Assembly (NCBI RefSeq): GCF_001428245.1 | Contig: NZ_LMRV01000031.1 | Span: 20,080-84,079 of the forward strand | DNA: 64,000 bases | Reading direction: 5' to 3' | DNA from: Paenibacillus sp. Soil522 | GTDB lineage: Bacteria; Bacillota; Bacilli; Paenibacillales; Paenibacillaceae | Part shown: positions 54,038-62,666 of the stretch, one piece after another | Numbering within the stretch: the stretch's first letter is position 1 | How the letters are laid out: each line of letters starts with the position of its first letter | Program-made: the position numbers and the translations under genes | The notes under the pieces: model-generated | What the model saw: the letters and a program-made list of their open reading frames with translations, nothing else | Told to the model about the DNA's origin: nothing | Database searches by the model: none

Positions 54038-54064
54038 AATAAATGTCCTCCTCAGGCTTAATGA

Positions 54065-54094
54065 ATTAGTACCGATTAGTACTAATATGGTCAA
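54065..54094 (-). promoter_or_regulatory. TetR-type operator within the promoter of the SDR/hydrolase remnant
   Basis: On the minus strand TTGACC (54089-54094), a 17-base spacer and TACTAA (54066-54071) form a promoter. The spacer and -10 contain attagtactaat (54075-54086, perfect palindrome) and a second GTACTAA half-site, the same word as in the operator before the TetR gene. Confidence 0.65.
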
Positions 54095-54099
54095 AAAAA

Positions 54100-54681
54100 T
54101 TACTTTAGCATGGCAGCTAAAGCTTGAAGCGAATGCTGCAATATGGCCGGGTCCTGATTGGCATGCTGCAGGAACAGCCCGCCCTCGATCGTCGACAGAA
54201 TTAAGGCCGCTGTCAGCTGCGGGGACAGGCTGCCGTTGATTTCTTTCCTCGCGATGCCTTGTTTGATGAGCTGCTCGAGTGTGATCTTTTGTCTGCTGAA
54301 AAAACGGCTGATTTGCTCGCGAATAGCGGCGGCTTCCTTCGGCGTATGGGTATAGAGCGTCAGGAAGGGACAGCCTCCGAGGCAGTCGGCGTCTTGCTCG
54401 ATGAGCACCTGCATAAGCCTCATGAGCCGGTCCATGACCGGAAACTCGCTCTGAGCTGCAATGTGGGCAATGAGCGTATCGTATTGCTCGGTCATCCGCG
54501 CGATAATGGCGGACAACAGCTCCTCCTTGCTTTTGAAATAATAATAAATGTTCGTCTTGGATACTTTGCTTGCGGCGACAATGTCGTCCATGCTGGTAAC
54601 GAGGTAGCCTTTGCTCAAAAACAGGCTGGCAGCCGTCTGGAGCGCGATCTCACGATTGGATATTTTTGTTTTAGCGTTCAT
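54100..54681 (-). CDS. TetR-family repressor, probably leaderless transcript
   Basis: The 193-residue protein has the TetR helix-turn-helix at residues 10-55 (IALQTAASLFLSKGYLVTSM, IVAASKVSKTNIYYYFKSKE) and a C-terminal ligand domain with DADCLGGCPFLTLYTH, which resembles the TetR_C_11/AcrR-like group with its GCP motif. The ATG at 54681 is chosen because the HTH begins at the usual distance. An upstream in-frame GTG/ATG reading passes through the promoter and is unlikely. No ribosome site precedes the ATG: a TTGACA/TATATA promoter ends 8 bases before it, so the mRNA probably begins at or next to the AUG. The SDR/hydrolase gene follows. Confidence 0.85.
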   Translation of the reverse strand: MNAKTKISNREIALQTAASLFLSKGYLVTSMDDIVAASKVSKTNIYYYFKSKEELLSAIIARMTEQYDTLIAHIAAQSEFPVMDRLMRLMQVLIEQDADCLGGCPFLTLYTHTPKEAAAIREQISRFFSRQKITLEQLIKQGIARKEINGSLSPQLTAALILSTIEGGLFLQHANQDPAILQHSLQALAAMLK

Positions 54682-54682
54682 A

Positions 54683-54717
54683 TTGGTACTATATAGTACT
54701 AAATAATGAGCTGTCAA
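54683..54717 (-). promoter_or_regulatory. Autoregulatory promoter-operator of the TetR gene
   Basis: On the minus strand TTGACA (54712-54717), 16 bases, TATATA (54690-54695). The dyad ttagtactatatagtaccaa (54683-54702, one mismatch) covers the -10 box and reaches to one base before the ATG. The GTACTAA half-site is shared with the operator at 54065-54086. Confidence 0.75.
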
Positions 54718-54737
54718 TGGGCAGCCAAGGCACACAA

Positions 54738-54770
54738 AACCCCCGATCCTGTTCGACCGGGGATTTTATC
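54738..54770 (-). terminator. Terminator after the DUF6143 gene
   Basis: On the minus strand tccccggtc-gaaca-ggatcgggg followed by gtttt. It ends the GH43-DUF6143 transcript before the TetR gene. Confidence 0.65.
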
Positions 54771-54783
54771 ACAGATGCTTTTT

Positions 54784-55377
54784 CTAATACAGGCCATGAA
54801 CCTCCTCCCACCAGCCGAATGAAATGACGGCGGGGGCGGGGTGGTTCATAGAGCTGGTTAGCGTAAAGAGAATGGCATTGCCGGGACCGATAATCCAGTG
54901 GCCGTCCTTCTCGCTCGACACGCTTGAGTAGGACGGAATGACCCGCGTGGATACGGGAATCGCCGCCAGCGCGGTTGTATCGAGACTGCTGCCGAACTGG
55001 ATTTGCCCCCGCGGAAGCGGCTGTGGATGAAACGACAGATTGGCGGATGAAACCTCATGCGACTGTTTGCCTTGCGTCGGCAAGCTGGAGCAGAAGCAAA
55101 TTTGCGATACCAGCTTGTCGTTGGACAAATTACTGAGCACATACACGGCAAAGTAAAGATTAACGTCCGAATGAGAGGGATTGACGAGTGCCCCCCAAGT
55201 CCGGTTCGAATCGGTCGGATTCAGCTGATCCGTTTCGCCCAAAAAATATTTCCCCTGCAGCGATTTAATAAACGGATTCGTTAAATCGACCACACTGGCA
55301 GGCACGTAGCCATACATCGCTTCACCGTCCTTCGCAACATGCTTATATTCCACCATATGATTGGAATCCGGGAACAT
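54784..55377 (-). CDS. DUF6143-family protein
   Basis: The 197-residue protein matches the DUF6143 type seen in Bacillales: YGYVPASVVDLTNPFIKSL and KYFLGETDQLNPTDSN, then GALVNPSHSDVNLYFAVYVL and beta-strands up to the end AVISFGWWEEV. It has no signal peptide or membrane segment and its function is unknown. The ribosome site is poor for the ATG at 55377; an ATG seven codons later is possible. It begins 12 bases after the GH43 stop on the same strand, so both may be cotranscribed. Confidence 0.7.
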   Translation of the reverse strand: MFPDSNHMVEYKHVAKDGEAMYGYVPASVVDLTNPFIKSLQGKYFLGETDQLNPTDSNRTWGALVNPSHSDVNLYFAVYVLSNLSNDKLVSQICFCSSLPTQGKQSHEVSSANLSFHPQPLPRGQIQFGSSLDTTALAAIPVSTRVIPSYSSVSSEKDGHWIIGPGNAILFTLTSSMNHPAPAVISFGWWEEVHGLY

Positions 55378-55389
55378 GACAGTGATTGG

Positions 55390-56898
55390 CTACTCTTTTG
55401 AAACGTGACTGCCCCATATGGCAATCCCTTCTTTGGATAATGCGCTAAACGTCATGACATAGCTAAGCGTGCCTTCATTCCACTGGCGCAGCAGCGAGCC
55501 GTTGTATTGCGTTCCGTCGATCGTAAGACCGATCGTCGAAGCGCCGGTGTTTTTCCATGTGCCGCTCACGCTGCCGGTTATTTTGCCGTCTTTGCCAAGC
55601 GTGATCAGACTGGCTTGCTTAATACCGGCCGTAATATCCTTGCCGTGATTCACGTATTTATAGTCGCCGATGATTTGGTCCTCCGTTACGTTCCCGGCTG
55701 TCTCACCCGCATAACGATGCGGAGCGACGACGGGCCAGCCTTCGGAGTTCATCAGCATCTGATGAACTCTCACTTCATGGGCTTCGCCGCGGGAGGGGAA
55801 GCGAGTATGGAAGATGATAAACATTTTGCCGGAGTCCGGATCTATATACGTTGAATTATGGCCAGGCGACATGTACCCCGTTCCGATATTCGCGATTTCC
55901 CCGTCTACATTGTCCATCTGGAAATTACCCATGAGTTTAACCCCGTAAGGCGCGATAGACACATCATCGAACAGCGTCCCGTAAGCGCCAAATGCGTCGA
56001 TCATATCCTTGCCCTCGGCGTCGAGGAACGGACCGTCGGGATTTTTCGAGCGGGCGACGCGGATGTTATAGCCGCCGGCCGAGTCTAGTCCGCCATAGGA
56101 CAGGAACAAATAATAATAGTCCGTTTCCTTGCTGTACATCATGTACGGCGCTTCAATGCGGCTGTGATTGTTGCCGAGCAGCCGCTTGCCGTAGCCTTGA
56201 CCTTCATAAGGCAGTCCGGTGACCGGGTTCATTTTCATAATGAATATACCGCCTGAATACGAGCCGTACACCATCCAAAGAATACCGTCTTTATCATAAA
56301 ATACATTCGGGTCGACTACGTTTGGATGCACGGTCGCATCATAGATCGTCCCGTCCTCGCTCAAATCATTCCACATGCCGGATTTCAAAATAATCCCTTT
56401 ATTTTTATAAGGCCCTTCTGCCTTGTCGGCGACCGCATACCCAAGCACGGACCGCGGAGAGTCTCCCTTGCACATGCTGTAATACATATAAAATTTGCCG
56501 TCCGGCAGTTTAATAACGTCTCCTGCCCAGAACGTATCTGTTTCCGCCCACGCAAATCCTTCGCTCATTTCCGTTAGTACGTCCGGTATAATCGGATTAC
56601 CTTCGTAGACACTAGAGTTAAGCTGTTCCCAGGACATAAGATCCGCCGACTTCGCAGCAGCGAGATGCGATCCGAAAATGTAGAAGGTATCGCCGGCTTT
56701 AATGATAGACGGATCGTGGACGGAAGCGTTTGCGAAAACAGGCTCTTCAATTAAAACCGCTTCCGTTATAATGGTTTCAGCAGCGTTTGCAGGCGCAGCG
56801 CTTTCACCCGGAACGCGGCTTCCGGTATTATTGCCGCTGCATGCGCTCATGATAGACATGAAACATATGATCGTAAGTAAAATGGCAGATTTCTTCAA
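55390..56898 (-). CDS. GH43-family arabinanase-type lipoprotein
   Basis: The 502-residue enzyme probably cuts alpha-1,5-arabinan on the cell surface. A TTG start after a GGGGGG site gives a lipoprotein signal ending MSACSGN with cysteine about residue 20; a longer ATG reading from 56949 lacks a ribosome site. The five-blade GH43 propeller shows the base aspartate in SVHDPSIIKAGDTFYIFGS (about residue 62), VDPNVFYDKDGILWMVYGSY and the acid glutamate in SRIEAPYMMY, plus the calcium-site-type SPGHNSTYIDP. The C-terminal 95 residues (GDYKYVNHGKDITAGIK, GSVSGTWKNTGAS) match the arabinanase C-terminal beta domain. Divergent from the YesM kinase gene. Confidence 0.9.
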   Translation of the reverse strand: MKKSAILLTIICFMSIMSACSGNNTGSRVPGESAAPANAAETIITEAVLIEEPVFANASVHDPSIIKAGDTFYIFGSHLAAAKSADLMSWEQLNSSVYEGNPIIPDVLTEMSEGFAWAETDTFWAGDVIKLPDGKFYMYYSMCKGDSPRSVLGYAVADKAEGPYKNKGIILKSGMWNDLSEDGTIYDATVHPNVVDPNVFYDKDGILWMVYGSYSGGIFIMKMNPVTGLPYEGQGYGKRLLGNNHSRIEAPYMMYSKETDYYYLFLSYGGLDSAGGYNIRVARSKNPDGPFLDAEGKDMIDAFGAYGTLFDDVSIAPYGVKLMGNFQMDNVDGEIANIGTGYMSPGHNSTYIDPDSGKMFIIFHTRFPSRGEAHEVRVHQMLMNSEGWPVVAPHRYAGETAGNVTEDQIIGDYKYVNHGKDITAGIKQASLITLGKDGKITGSVSGTWKNTGASTIGLTIDGTQYNGSLLRQWNEGTLSYVMTFSALSKEGIAIWGSHVSKE

Positions 56899-56929
56899 TG
56901 CTGTGTGCCCCCCAGGTCTGTTTTTTAAA

Positions 56930-56965
56930 ATAATATATTTATTAATCAATTAACAAATATATTAT
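56930..56965. promoter_or_regulatory. AT-rich inverted repeat in the GH43/yesM intergenic region
   Basis: ataatatattt (56930-56940) and aaatatattat (56955-56965) are perfect 11-base arms 14 bases apart, located between the two divergent genes. Candidate shared operator for the AraC-type response regulator or part of two overlapping promoters. Confidence 0.45.
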
Positions 56966-57014
56966 AATTTAAGAAAGCTATCTTCACAACTACTCATTCA
57001 AAGGAGGGCAAATT

Positions 57015-58817
57015 TTGATATTTCGAACCATGCTGCGGTTTCTTTGGCGAAAATCGATTATTCGCAACATTTTATTCTCGTATTTGGGTATTAACCTGAT
57101 TCTGTTGTTTTTGCTCGGCCTCGTATCGATAAAAGATTCGACGCACACGCTAAGGGAAGAGATTATAGCATCCCGTTACAAATTAATGGAGCAGGCCGCG
57201 CGCGGCATTAACTTCAATGTAGAGGAAGCGAAGCGCCCGCTCGTCCAATTTGCGTCGCATGCCTCCGTCATCGCCCTTATGAACCCGGATCATACGTTAA
57301 GTCTGGAGGAGCGCATTCAGCATGAACGCAGCATTGCGGAGCTTTCAAAGGGAGTAACGGCGCTGCAAACCTTAATCAGTGACGTTCTTATGCTGGGGAC
57401 GAACAAATATGTCAATAATCTGGACAACCGCAAGTCGCTGCAATGGAATTATCCTTTCTGGGAGCAGCCGTGGTATCTGAAGGCAGTTTCCTCAAGCGGG
57501 AGCAGAGGCTTTATACCGTTGTACCTGCATCAGCAAAACTATTATACAGAAGCGATGCTGTCCAAAATTAACAGCCAGACGTTCGCGATTTCACTGCCGG
57601 TAAGAGGCTACAGACAGCAGGTAATAGGTACTGTCATAGCTAATCTCGATCTCCAAAAAATTAACGGTTTGTTCGAGCTGAGCGCGGACCAGAACGGAGA
57701 GCATATTTTTATGCTGGATGAAAAGGATACGATTATCGTGCATCCTGAGCCTGGGAAAATAGGAAATCATCTTGTTTTTGAAGGGATAGAAGCGATTCAC
57801 TCCAGCGAATCCGGCAGTTTCGTCGCGACGATTGAAGGACAGGAAAGGCTGGTCATCTATCATCCTACGTCGATTAAGGGACTGCGAATCGTCTCCACCG
57901 TGCCGATGTCAGTGGTGTATGCGCAGGCTGATCCGCTTAAAGCCACTCTGGCGGGTATTTTATATTTATGCCTGCTGCTGAATACGCTCATTTCCATCAT
58001 TATTACGGTCCGTATTTCGAGGCCCTTCACCCGGCTTCTGGTTACGCTTGATCGAATAGGGGAAGATAGTTTATTGGTCATTCCGAAAAATTATAAATAC
58101 CGCGAATTGAACTTAATCGGCAATAAATTTAAAGAGCTGGTAGGACGAATCGAGCAGCTGGTAAAGCAAAATTATGTCGCCCAAATCGCGCTCCGGGATG
58201 CTCAGCTGAAGACGCTCGAATCGCAAATCAACCCGCATTTTTTATTTAATACGCTGCAGCTGCTGCAGACGGAAATTGTTTGCGGCAATACGGAGGACTC
58301 CAATCATCTGGTACTCTCGCTCAGCAGCCTGCTCCGCTACTCGATGCAGAGGGATCAAGGGCAGGTTGAGCTTGCGGATGAGCTTCGAAATGCGAAGGAC
58401 TATTTGTACATTATTAATAAAAAATACGACGACGGCATTCATATTACATTCGAAGTAGCCGATCCGGCGCTGCTGCGAAGCGGAACCGTTAAGCTGATGC
58501 TGCAGCCGGTTATTGAAAATGCGATCGTTCATGCGTTTCAGGAAAATCCGCAATCCGCGCGTATCGGGATAAAGGTTGCGTCCATGCGCAGAGGCGTCTG
58601 TATTTCGGTAACCGATAACGGCATTGGAATGACGAGGGAGAGACGGCAGTGGCTGACAAGACGGCTTCGGGGGAAATCGGACAGCACGGGCAGTATCGGA
58701 TTAATTAACGTTGACCGGCGCATCAAGCTGACCTTCGGTCCGGCGTACGGGTTGTCCGTTCGCAGCAGGCACAAGGCGGGCACGACCGTTTATATCGTGC
58801 TGCCAGGCTTACTATAA
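57015..58817 (+). CDS. YesM-type sensor histidine kinase
   Basis: The 600-residue membrane kinase has helices at about 18-38 and 311-333 enclosing an extracellular Cache-type sensor, a HAMP region (to about 385), a His_kinase domain with H408 in ESQINPHFLFNTLQLLQTE and an HATPase domain with LMLQPVIENAIVHAF and VTDNGIGM. It should sense an extracellular sugar or binding-protein complex and phosphorylate the response regulator encoded next. TTG start 6 bases after AAGGAGGG. It leads an operon with the regulator and sugar importer and is divergent from GH43, suggesting arabino-oligosaccharide sensing. Confidence 0.92.
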   Translation: MIFRTMLRFLWRKSIIRNILFSYLGINLILLFLLGLVSIKDSTHTLREEIIASRYKLMEQAARGINFNVEEAKRPLVQFASHASVIALMNPDHTLSLEERIQHERSIAELSKGVTALQTLISDVLMLGTNKYVNNLDNRKSLQWNYPFWEQPWYLKAVSSSGSRGFIPLYLHQQNYYTEAMLSKINSQTFAISLPVRGYRQQVIGTVIANLDLQKINGLFELSADQNGEHIFMLDEKDTIIVHPEPGKIGNHLVFEGIEAIHSSESGSFVATIEGQERLVIYHPTSIKGLRIVSTVPMSVVYAQADPLKATLAGILYLCLLLNTLISIIITVRISRPFTRLLVTLDRIGEDSLLVIPKNYKYRELNLIGNKFKELVGRIEQLVKQNYVAQIALRDAQLKTLESQINPHFLFNTLQLLQTEIVCGNTEDSNHLVLSLSSLLRYSMQRDQGQVELADELRNAKDYLYIINKKYDDGIHITFEVADPALLRSGTVKLMLQPVIENAIVHAFQENPQSARIGIKVASMRRGVCISVTDNGIGMTRERRQWLTRRLRGKSDSTGSIGLINVDRRIKLTFGPAYGLSVRSRHKAGTTVYIVLPGLL

Positions 58818-58840
58818 AAAGAAAGAGAAGTGGTGAGGGG

Positions 58841-60349
58841 ATGAAGCTTCTTATTGCGGATGACCAGCCGTCGCTGCATCGGTTTTTAAATAAAATGATA
58901 GATTGGAAAGCGCTGGGCATTACCGAAGTACGGCATGCCTATAACGGCAAAGAGGCTGCTGAAATGACGGAGGCCCTCGAGCCGAACTTGCTTATTATCG
59001 ATATTCATATGCCCGAATGGAACGGAATTGAGGCGCTAAAGCATATCCGGCATCTGCGCAATAAACCGAAAACGATCATCCTCAGCGCATACGATCAGTT
59101 TGAATATGCAAAGGAGGCGCTCCGGCTAAATGTATCGCAGTATATGCTAAAGCCCGTCGATGCTCTGCAGATTAGAGAGCTGCTGCTTGCTCTTGTGCAG
59201 GATATTCGTATGGAGGCACGCGCGCTTGCACTCAGAGAGCTGGAAAATGCGACAGCGGTAGAGCGTTTCACGGAGAATTGTTTGGCAGCGGCAAAAGCCG
59301 CATTGACTGCGTATGGCAGTTCGGCATATGCGGTATTGACGGTCCGCGGACCGAAGGCAGGCAGCAGCTGGCCAGCCCTCGGCTTTACGGAAGCAAGCGG
59401 CATCGAGCTGTTTCCGCTTCCGCCCCGCGAGGATACCGGCGAATGGTGCATCTTTGTTGGCTTGAGCGATGCTGATCAGTATGCGGAGCTGCTGCTGGAA
59501 GGAGAGAAGTGGCAAGGCGAATGGCTGCGCCTGCTGCCCGGGCAATCGTTCACGCTTGGCTTCAGTCAGATCGAAGAGGAGGTTGCGCTGCTGCCTAAGC
59601 GAATGGAAGAAAGCCGGCAGGCGGCGAAGCAGGCCTTTTATGAAGCGGGCCGCATCTATCGTTATGAGGACGGCTTATTTGCGGAAGGGGCGGAGCTTCG
59701 CACGGTCCGTCACGAAGGGCTCCAGCTTGAAGAAAAGCTGCGGAGGGGTTACGATACGCCGGCTGCGCTGGAGCTGATCAGACCTTTTTTCGAAGCAGCC
59801 AAGCAAAGACGAGTTGAGCCCGAGGAGATGCAGGAAATAGCGCATCGGCTGCTCTTTGTGTTTTGCGGCAGCCATACGGGCGGGCCGGGCGGATATAACG
59901 GCGATTTCATGCCGCTGCGGGCTTACCGCCACGCTTGTACAACCTTTGCCGAGCTGATGCTGTTCTGGAGCAAATATGCACAAGCGCATGTTGCCGGCCT
60001 TGCGGCATCGGCTCCGGAAAACGATGTCATTTTTCAAATAAAAAAATACGTTGATACCAACTTTGAAGCCGATTTGTCGCTGCAAACGGTTGCTGATCGC
60101 TTTTTCATCGACAAGTTCCGTTTAAGCCGGGAATTTAAGCAGCTGTTTGATGAAAATTATTGGACGTACGTGACGAGAATCCGGATGGAGCAAGCCGCAT
60201 TGTTCCTTCGGGAGACGAATTGGAGAATCGGCATGATTGCTGAGCGGACGGGCTATTGCGACGAAAGCCATTTCAGCCGCGCCTTTAAAAAATATTATAA
60301 TGTCTCGCCAAGGGAATATCGCGGTGCATCCGGAGAGCGCAATGATTGA
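58841..60349 (+). CDS. YesN-type response regulator with AraC DNA-binding domain
   Basis: The 502-residue protein has an N-terminal receiver domain (KLLIADDQPSLHRFLNKMID, phosphoacceptor D54 in LLIIDIHMPEWNG, KPVDALQIRELL), a variable middle region (about 125-390) and a C-terminal AraC helix-turn-helix pair (about 405-498: YVDTNFEADLSLQTVADRFF, IGMIAERTGYCDESHFSRAF). It starts 23 bases after the kinase gene and should activate the importer genes downstream and perhaps GH43. Two candidate binding regions are the AT-rich dyad before yesM and the cre-containing leader at 60350-60446. Confidence 0.92.
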   Translation: MKLLIADDQPSLHRFLNKMIDWKALGITEVRHAYNGKEAAEMTEALEPNLLIIDIHMPEWNGIEALKHIRHLRNKPKTIILSAYDQFEYAKEALRLNVSQYMLKPVDALQIRELLLALVQDIRMEARALALRELENATAVERFTENCLAAAKAALTAYGSSAYAVLTVRGPKAGSSWPALGFTEASGIELFPLPPREDTGEWCIFVGLSDADQYAELLLEGEKWQGEWLRLLPGQSFTLGFSQIEEEVALLPKRMEESRQAAKQAFYEAGRIYRYEDGLFAEGAELRTVRHEGLQLEEKLRRGYDTPAALELIRPFFEAAKQRRVEPEEMQEIAHRLLFVFCGSHTGGPGGYNGDFMPLRAYRHACTTFAELMLFWSKYAQAHVAGLAASAPENDVIFQIKKYVDTNFEADLSLQTVADRFFIDKFRLSREFKQLFDENYWTYVTRIRMEQAALFLRETNWRIGMIAERTGYCDESHFSRAFKKYYNVSPREYRGASGERND

Positions 60350-60407
60350 CAAGTTTTTGCGCAACGATTTGCATTCAAATGCAGGGGTGGGATGCCTACA
60401 ATAGGTA

Positions 60408-60423
60408 ATGTAAGTGCTTTCAA
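60408..60423 (+). promoter_or_regulatory. cre-like CcpA site before the sugar-binding protein gene
   Basis: atgtaagtgctttcaa fits the cre consensus at 15 of 16 positions and lies 23 bases before the ATG of the binding protein gene. A TTGACA is present at about 60347, just after the regulator stop. Confidence 0.65.
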
Positions 60424-60446
60424 ATATTGTTCGAGGGGGATACAAA

Positions 60447-61727
60447 ATGAAAAAGTGGTTAGCGTTAAATCTCGTCATCGTACTTGCTATCACGTTCGTG
60501 CTCTCTGGCTGCAGCGGAAATAAAACCGAAACGGGAACGGAGGGCGATAGCCAAGGCGCGGCCAAGAAGGTGAAGCTGAGCATCCTGTCCTGGAATAACG
60601 AAAAGGAGATGAAGCCCGTCATAGAAGGGTTCACGCAGAAATACCCGAACATCACCTTCGACTTTCAGAATGCGCCGCCGGTGAAGGATTATATCGCCAA
60701 GCTTCAGACGATGCTTTTGTCCGATACGGCGACTGACATCTTCATCATGGCAGCGGAAAACCGCAATGAGATTATTGACGGCGGCTATGCGCTTGATCTG
60801 ACGAATGAACCCTTTATGAGCACGATGGTAGACGGCAATAAGCCGATGCTCAGCAAGGACGGCAAAACGTATGCCTTTACGCAAACGGGCTGGGCTGGCG
60901 GATTGTTTTATAATAAAGAGCTGTTTGCCAAAGCAGGCGTTGAGGGTGTCCCTCAAAATTGGGAGCAATTCATCGATGCGGCTTTGAAGCTTAAGGCGGC
61001 GGGTATCATACCGTATTATGACAATATGCAGGATGTGACGACCATCCACTCCGGGCTGTTCGGCAACTTGACGCTTGCCGCGAATCCCGACTTCGATGCG
61101 AAGCTGTTTGAGGGGAAGGCTTCCTTCTCCGAGGGCTGGACGGAGGTGCTCCGCATTTGGAAACGCGATCTCATCGATAACAAAATTTTGACTCCGGATA
61201 TGATCGGTCTGACCGGAGACCAAATCGTGAATGAGTTCGCGATCGGCAAGGTTGCGATGTTCCCGGGCGGACCATGGAATATTAATACGCTTAGGGAAAC
61301 GAATCCGGATCTGGATTTTGCCATGATGGCCATACCTGGACCAAATGAAGCAGGCGGCAATTATTTTGCCGGAGCGCCGGGCGTAGGCTTCGCGATTAAC
61401 AGCAAGACCAAGTACAAGGAAGAGGCGCTGCTGTTCCTGCAATATTTGGCATCACCGGAAGGCTTGAAGGCGTTTGAGACCGGTACGGGCGCGATGATTA
61501 CCGCAAACGGCTATGAAAGCACGGTTGATCCGGTCATGGAAAGCGCCTATAAAGACGGACTGATGAAGAGCAGGATTTATTTGCCGATGGTATCATGGGC
61601 AAGGCATCAGGAGGCGCTGCGCAGCCAGTTTGTCGTATCGATTCAGGATTTAAGCTTTGGCAAAATAACGCCTGAGCAGGCAACGGAGGCGCTCGATAAG
61701 AAGCTGAAGGAAATGGAAAACAAGTAA
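60447..61727 (+). CDS. Sugar ABC importer, substrate-binding lipoprotein (YesMN-linked)
   Basis: The 426-residue protein is a family 1 solute-binding lipoprotein: lipobox VLSGCSGN with cysteine about residue 20, then KVKLSILSWNNEKEMKPVIE and YPNITFDFQNAPPVKDYIAK, KVAMFPGGPWNINTLRETNP and the tail EQATEALDKKLKEMENK. It should bind oligosaccharides, by context arabino-oligosaccharides released by the GH43 enzyme. The ATG following GAGGGGG is chosen; an in-frame TTG at 60414 is unlikely. An intercistronic hairpin follows. Confidence 0.9.
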   Translation: MKKWLALNLVIVLAITFVLSGCSGNKTETGTEGDSQGAAKKVKLSILSWNNEKEMKPVIEGFTQKYPNITFDFQNAPPVKDYIAKLQTMLLSDTATDIFIMAAENRNEIIDGGYALDLTNEPFMSTMVDGNKPMLSKDGKTYAFTQTGWAGGLFYNKELFAKAGVEGVPQNWEQFIDAALKLKAAGIIPYYDNMQDVTTIHSGLFGNLTLAANPDFDAKLFEGKASFSEGWTEVLRIWKRDLIDNKILTPDMIGLTGDQIVNEFAIGKVAMFPGGPWNINTLRETNPDLDFAMMAIPGPNEAGGNYFAGAPGVGFAINSKTKYKEEALLFLQYLASPEGLKAFETGTGAMITANGYESTVDPVMESAYKDGLMKSRIYLPMVSWARHQEALRSQFVVSIQDLSFGKITPEQATEALDKKLKEMENK

Positions 61728-61737
61728 AGAAAGCGGA

Positions 61738-61766
61738 GGGTATTAGGAAGTCCTAATGCCCTTTTC
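61738..61766 (+). terminator. Intra-operon hairpin after the binding-protein gene
   Basis: gggtattagg (61738-61747) pairs with cctaatgccc (61752-61761, one G-T pair) and is followed by ttttct. Like the hairpin in the other importer operon, it would favour the binding protein over the permeases. Confidence 0.55.
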
Positions 61767-61781
61767 TAGAAAGGAGACAAC

Positions 61782-62666
61782 ATGGGAAAGCTGCTGCGGC
61801 AACTGAAGTTTCAATTATTTTTGCTCCCGATCCTATTGATTTACACCTTATTCTCCATTTACCCGCTGCTCAAATCGGTATTGCTGAGCTTTACGAATTT
61901 TGATGGCTACGTAAAGTCATACGACTTTGTCGGGTTTAGCAATTACGCTAAAATCTTTATGGATGAAGCGCTCATTTCAGGCATTTCCTTCACGCTGCTG
62001 TTTGCTTTCGCGAGCACGCTGCTCATTACCGTTCTCGCGATACCGCTTGCCATCATTTTGGATCAGAACTTTTGGAGCAAAAATGTGCACCGCGCCATTT
62101 TCTTTTTTCCTTCGATACCGAGCGGCTTGCTGCTGGCGTACATTTGGGGCTTCATTTTGGCTCCGATCTCCTCTGGGGTGCTGAACGGCATATTGGAAAA
62201 ATTATTCGGGATGGGTCCTCAGCCTTGGCTGTCGGATCCAATGCTTGCCAAAGCGTCGACGGTCGTTATCTCGGCGTGGGCCGCGGCCGGCTGGCATGCC
62301 GTATTGTATTTGGCTTTTTTGCAGTCTATTTCGAAGGATTATTACGAAGCGGCCGCGATTGACGGCGCTACCCGCCTACAGCAAATTAGACATATTACGC
62401 TTCCGCTGCTTGCGCCGGCCATGACGATCAGCATGATGCTGCTGCTCACCGGTGGCTTGAAGGTATTCGAAATTCCGTTTGCCTTAACGCGCGGCGGTCC
62501 CGGCTTTGAGACGCATACGATTACGCAGGTTATCGTGCTTCGGGGCATTTCCGAAACGCAGTACGGTCTCGCCTCGGCGATGTCCGTCGTCTTCTTCCTT
62601 ATCGTACTCGCAATTGCGATATTCCAAGTGAAGCTGATGCAGAAGCGGGAGGAGAAAATCCAATGA
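61782..62666 (+). CDS. Sugar ABC importer permease (MalF/UgpA type)
   Basis: The 294-residue protein has six membrane helices, the N-terminal FSIYPLLKSVLLSFTNFDGY typical of this group and the EAA loop DYYEAAAIDGATRLQQIRHI near residue 190. It ends with KLMQKREEKIQ. GAAAGGAG precedes the ATG. It overlaps the next permease gene by 4 bases (ATGA). The complex needs an ATPase from elsewhere, such as an MsmX-type protein. Confidence 0.92.
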   Translation: MGKLLRQLKFQLFLLPILLIYTLFSIYPLLKSVLLSFTNFDGYVKSYDFVGFSNYAKIFMDEALISGISFTLLFAFASTLLITVLAIPLAIILDQNFWSKNVHRAIFFFPSIPSGLLLAYIWGFILAPISSGVLNGILEKLFGMGPQPWLSDPMLAKASTVVISAWAAAGWHAVLYLAFLQSISKDYYEAAAIDGATRLQQIRHITLPLLAPAMTISMMLLLTGGLKVFEIPFALTRGGPGFETHTITQVIVLRGISETQYGLASAMSVVFFLIVLAIAIFQVKLMQKREEKIQ

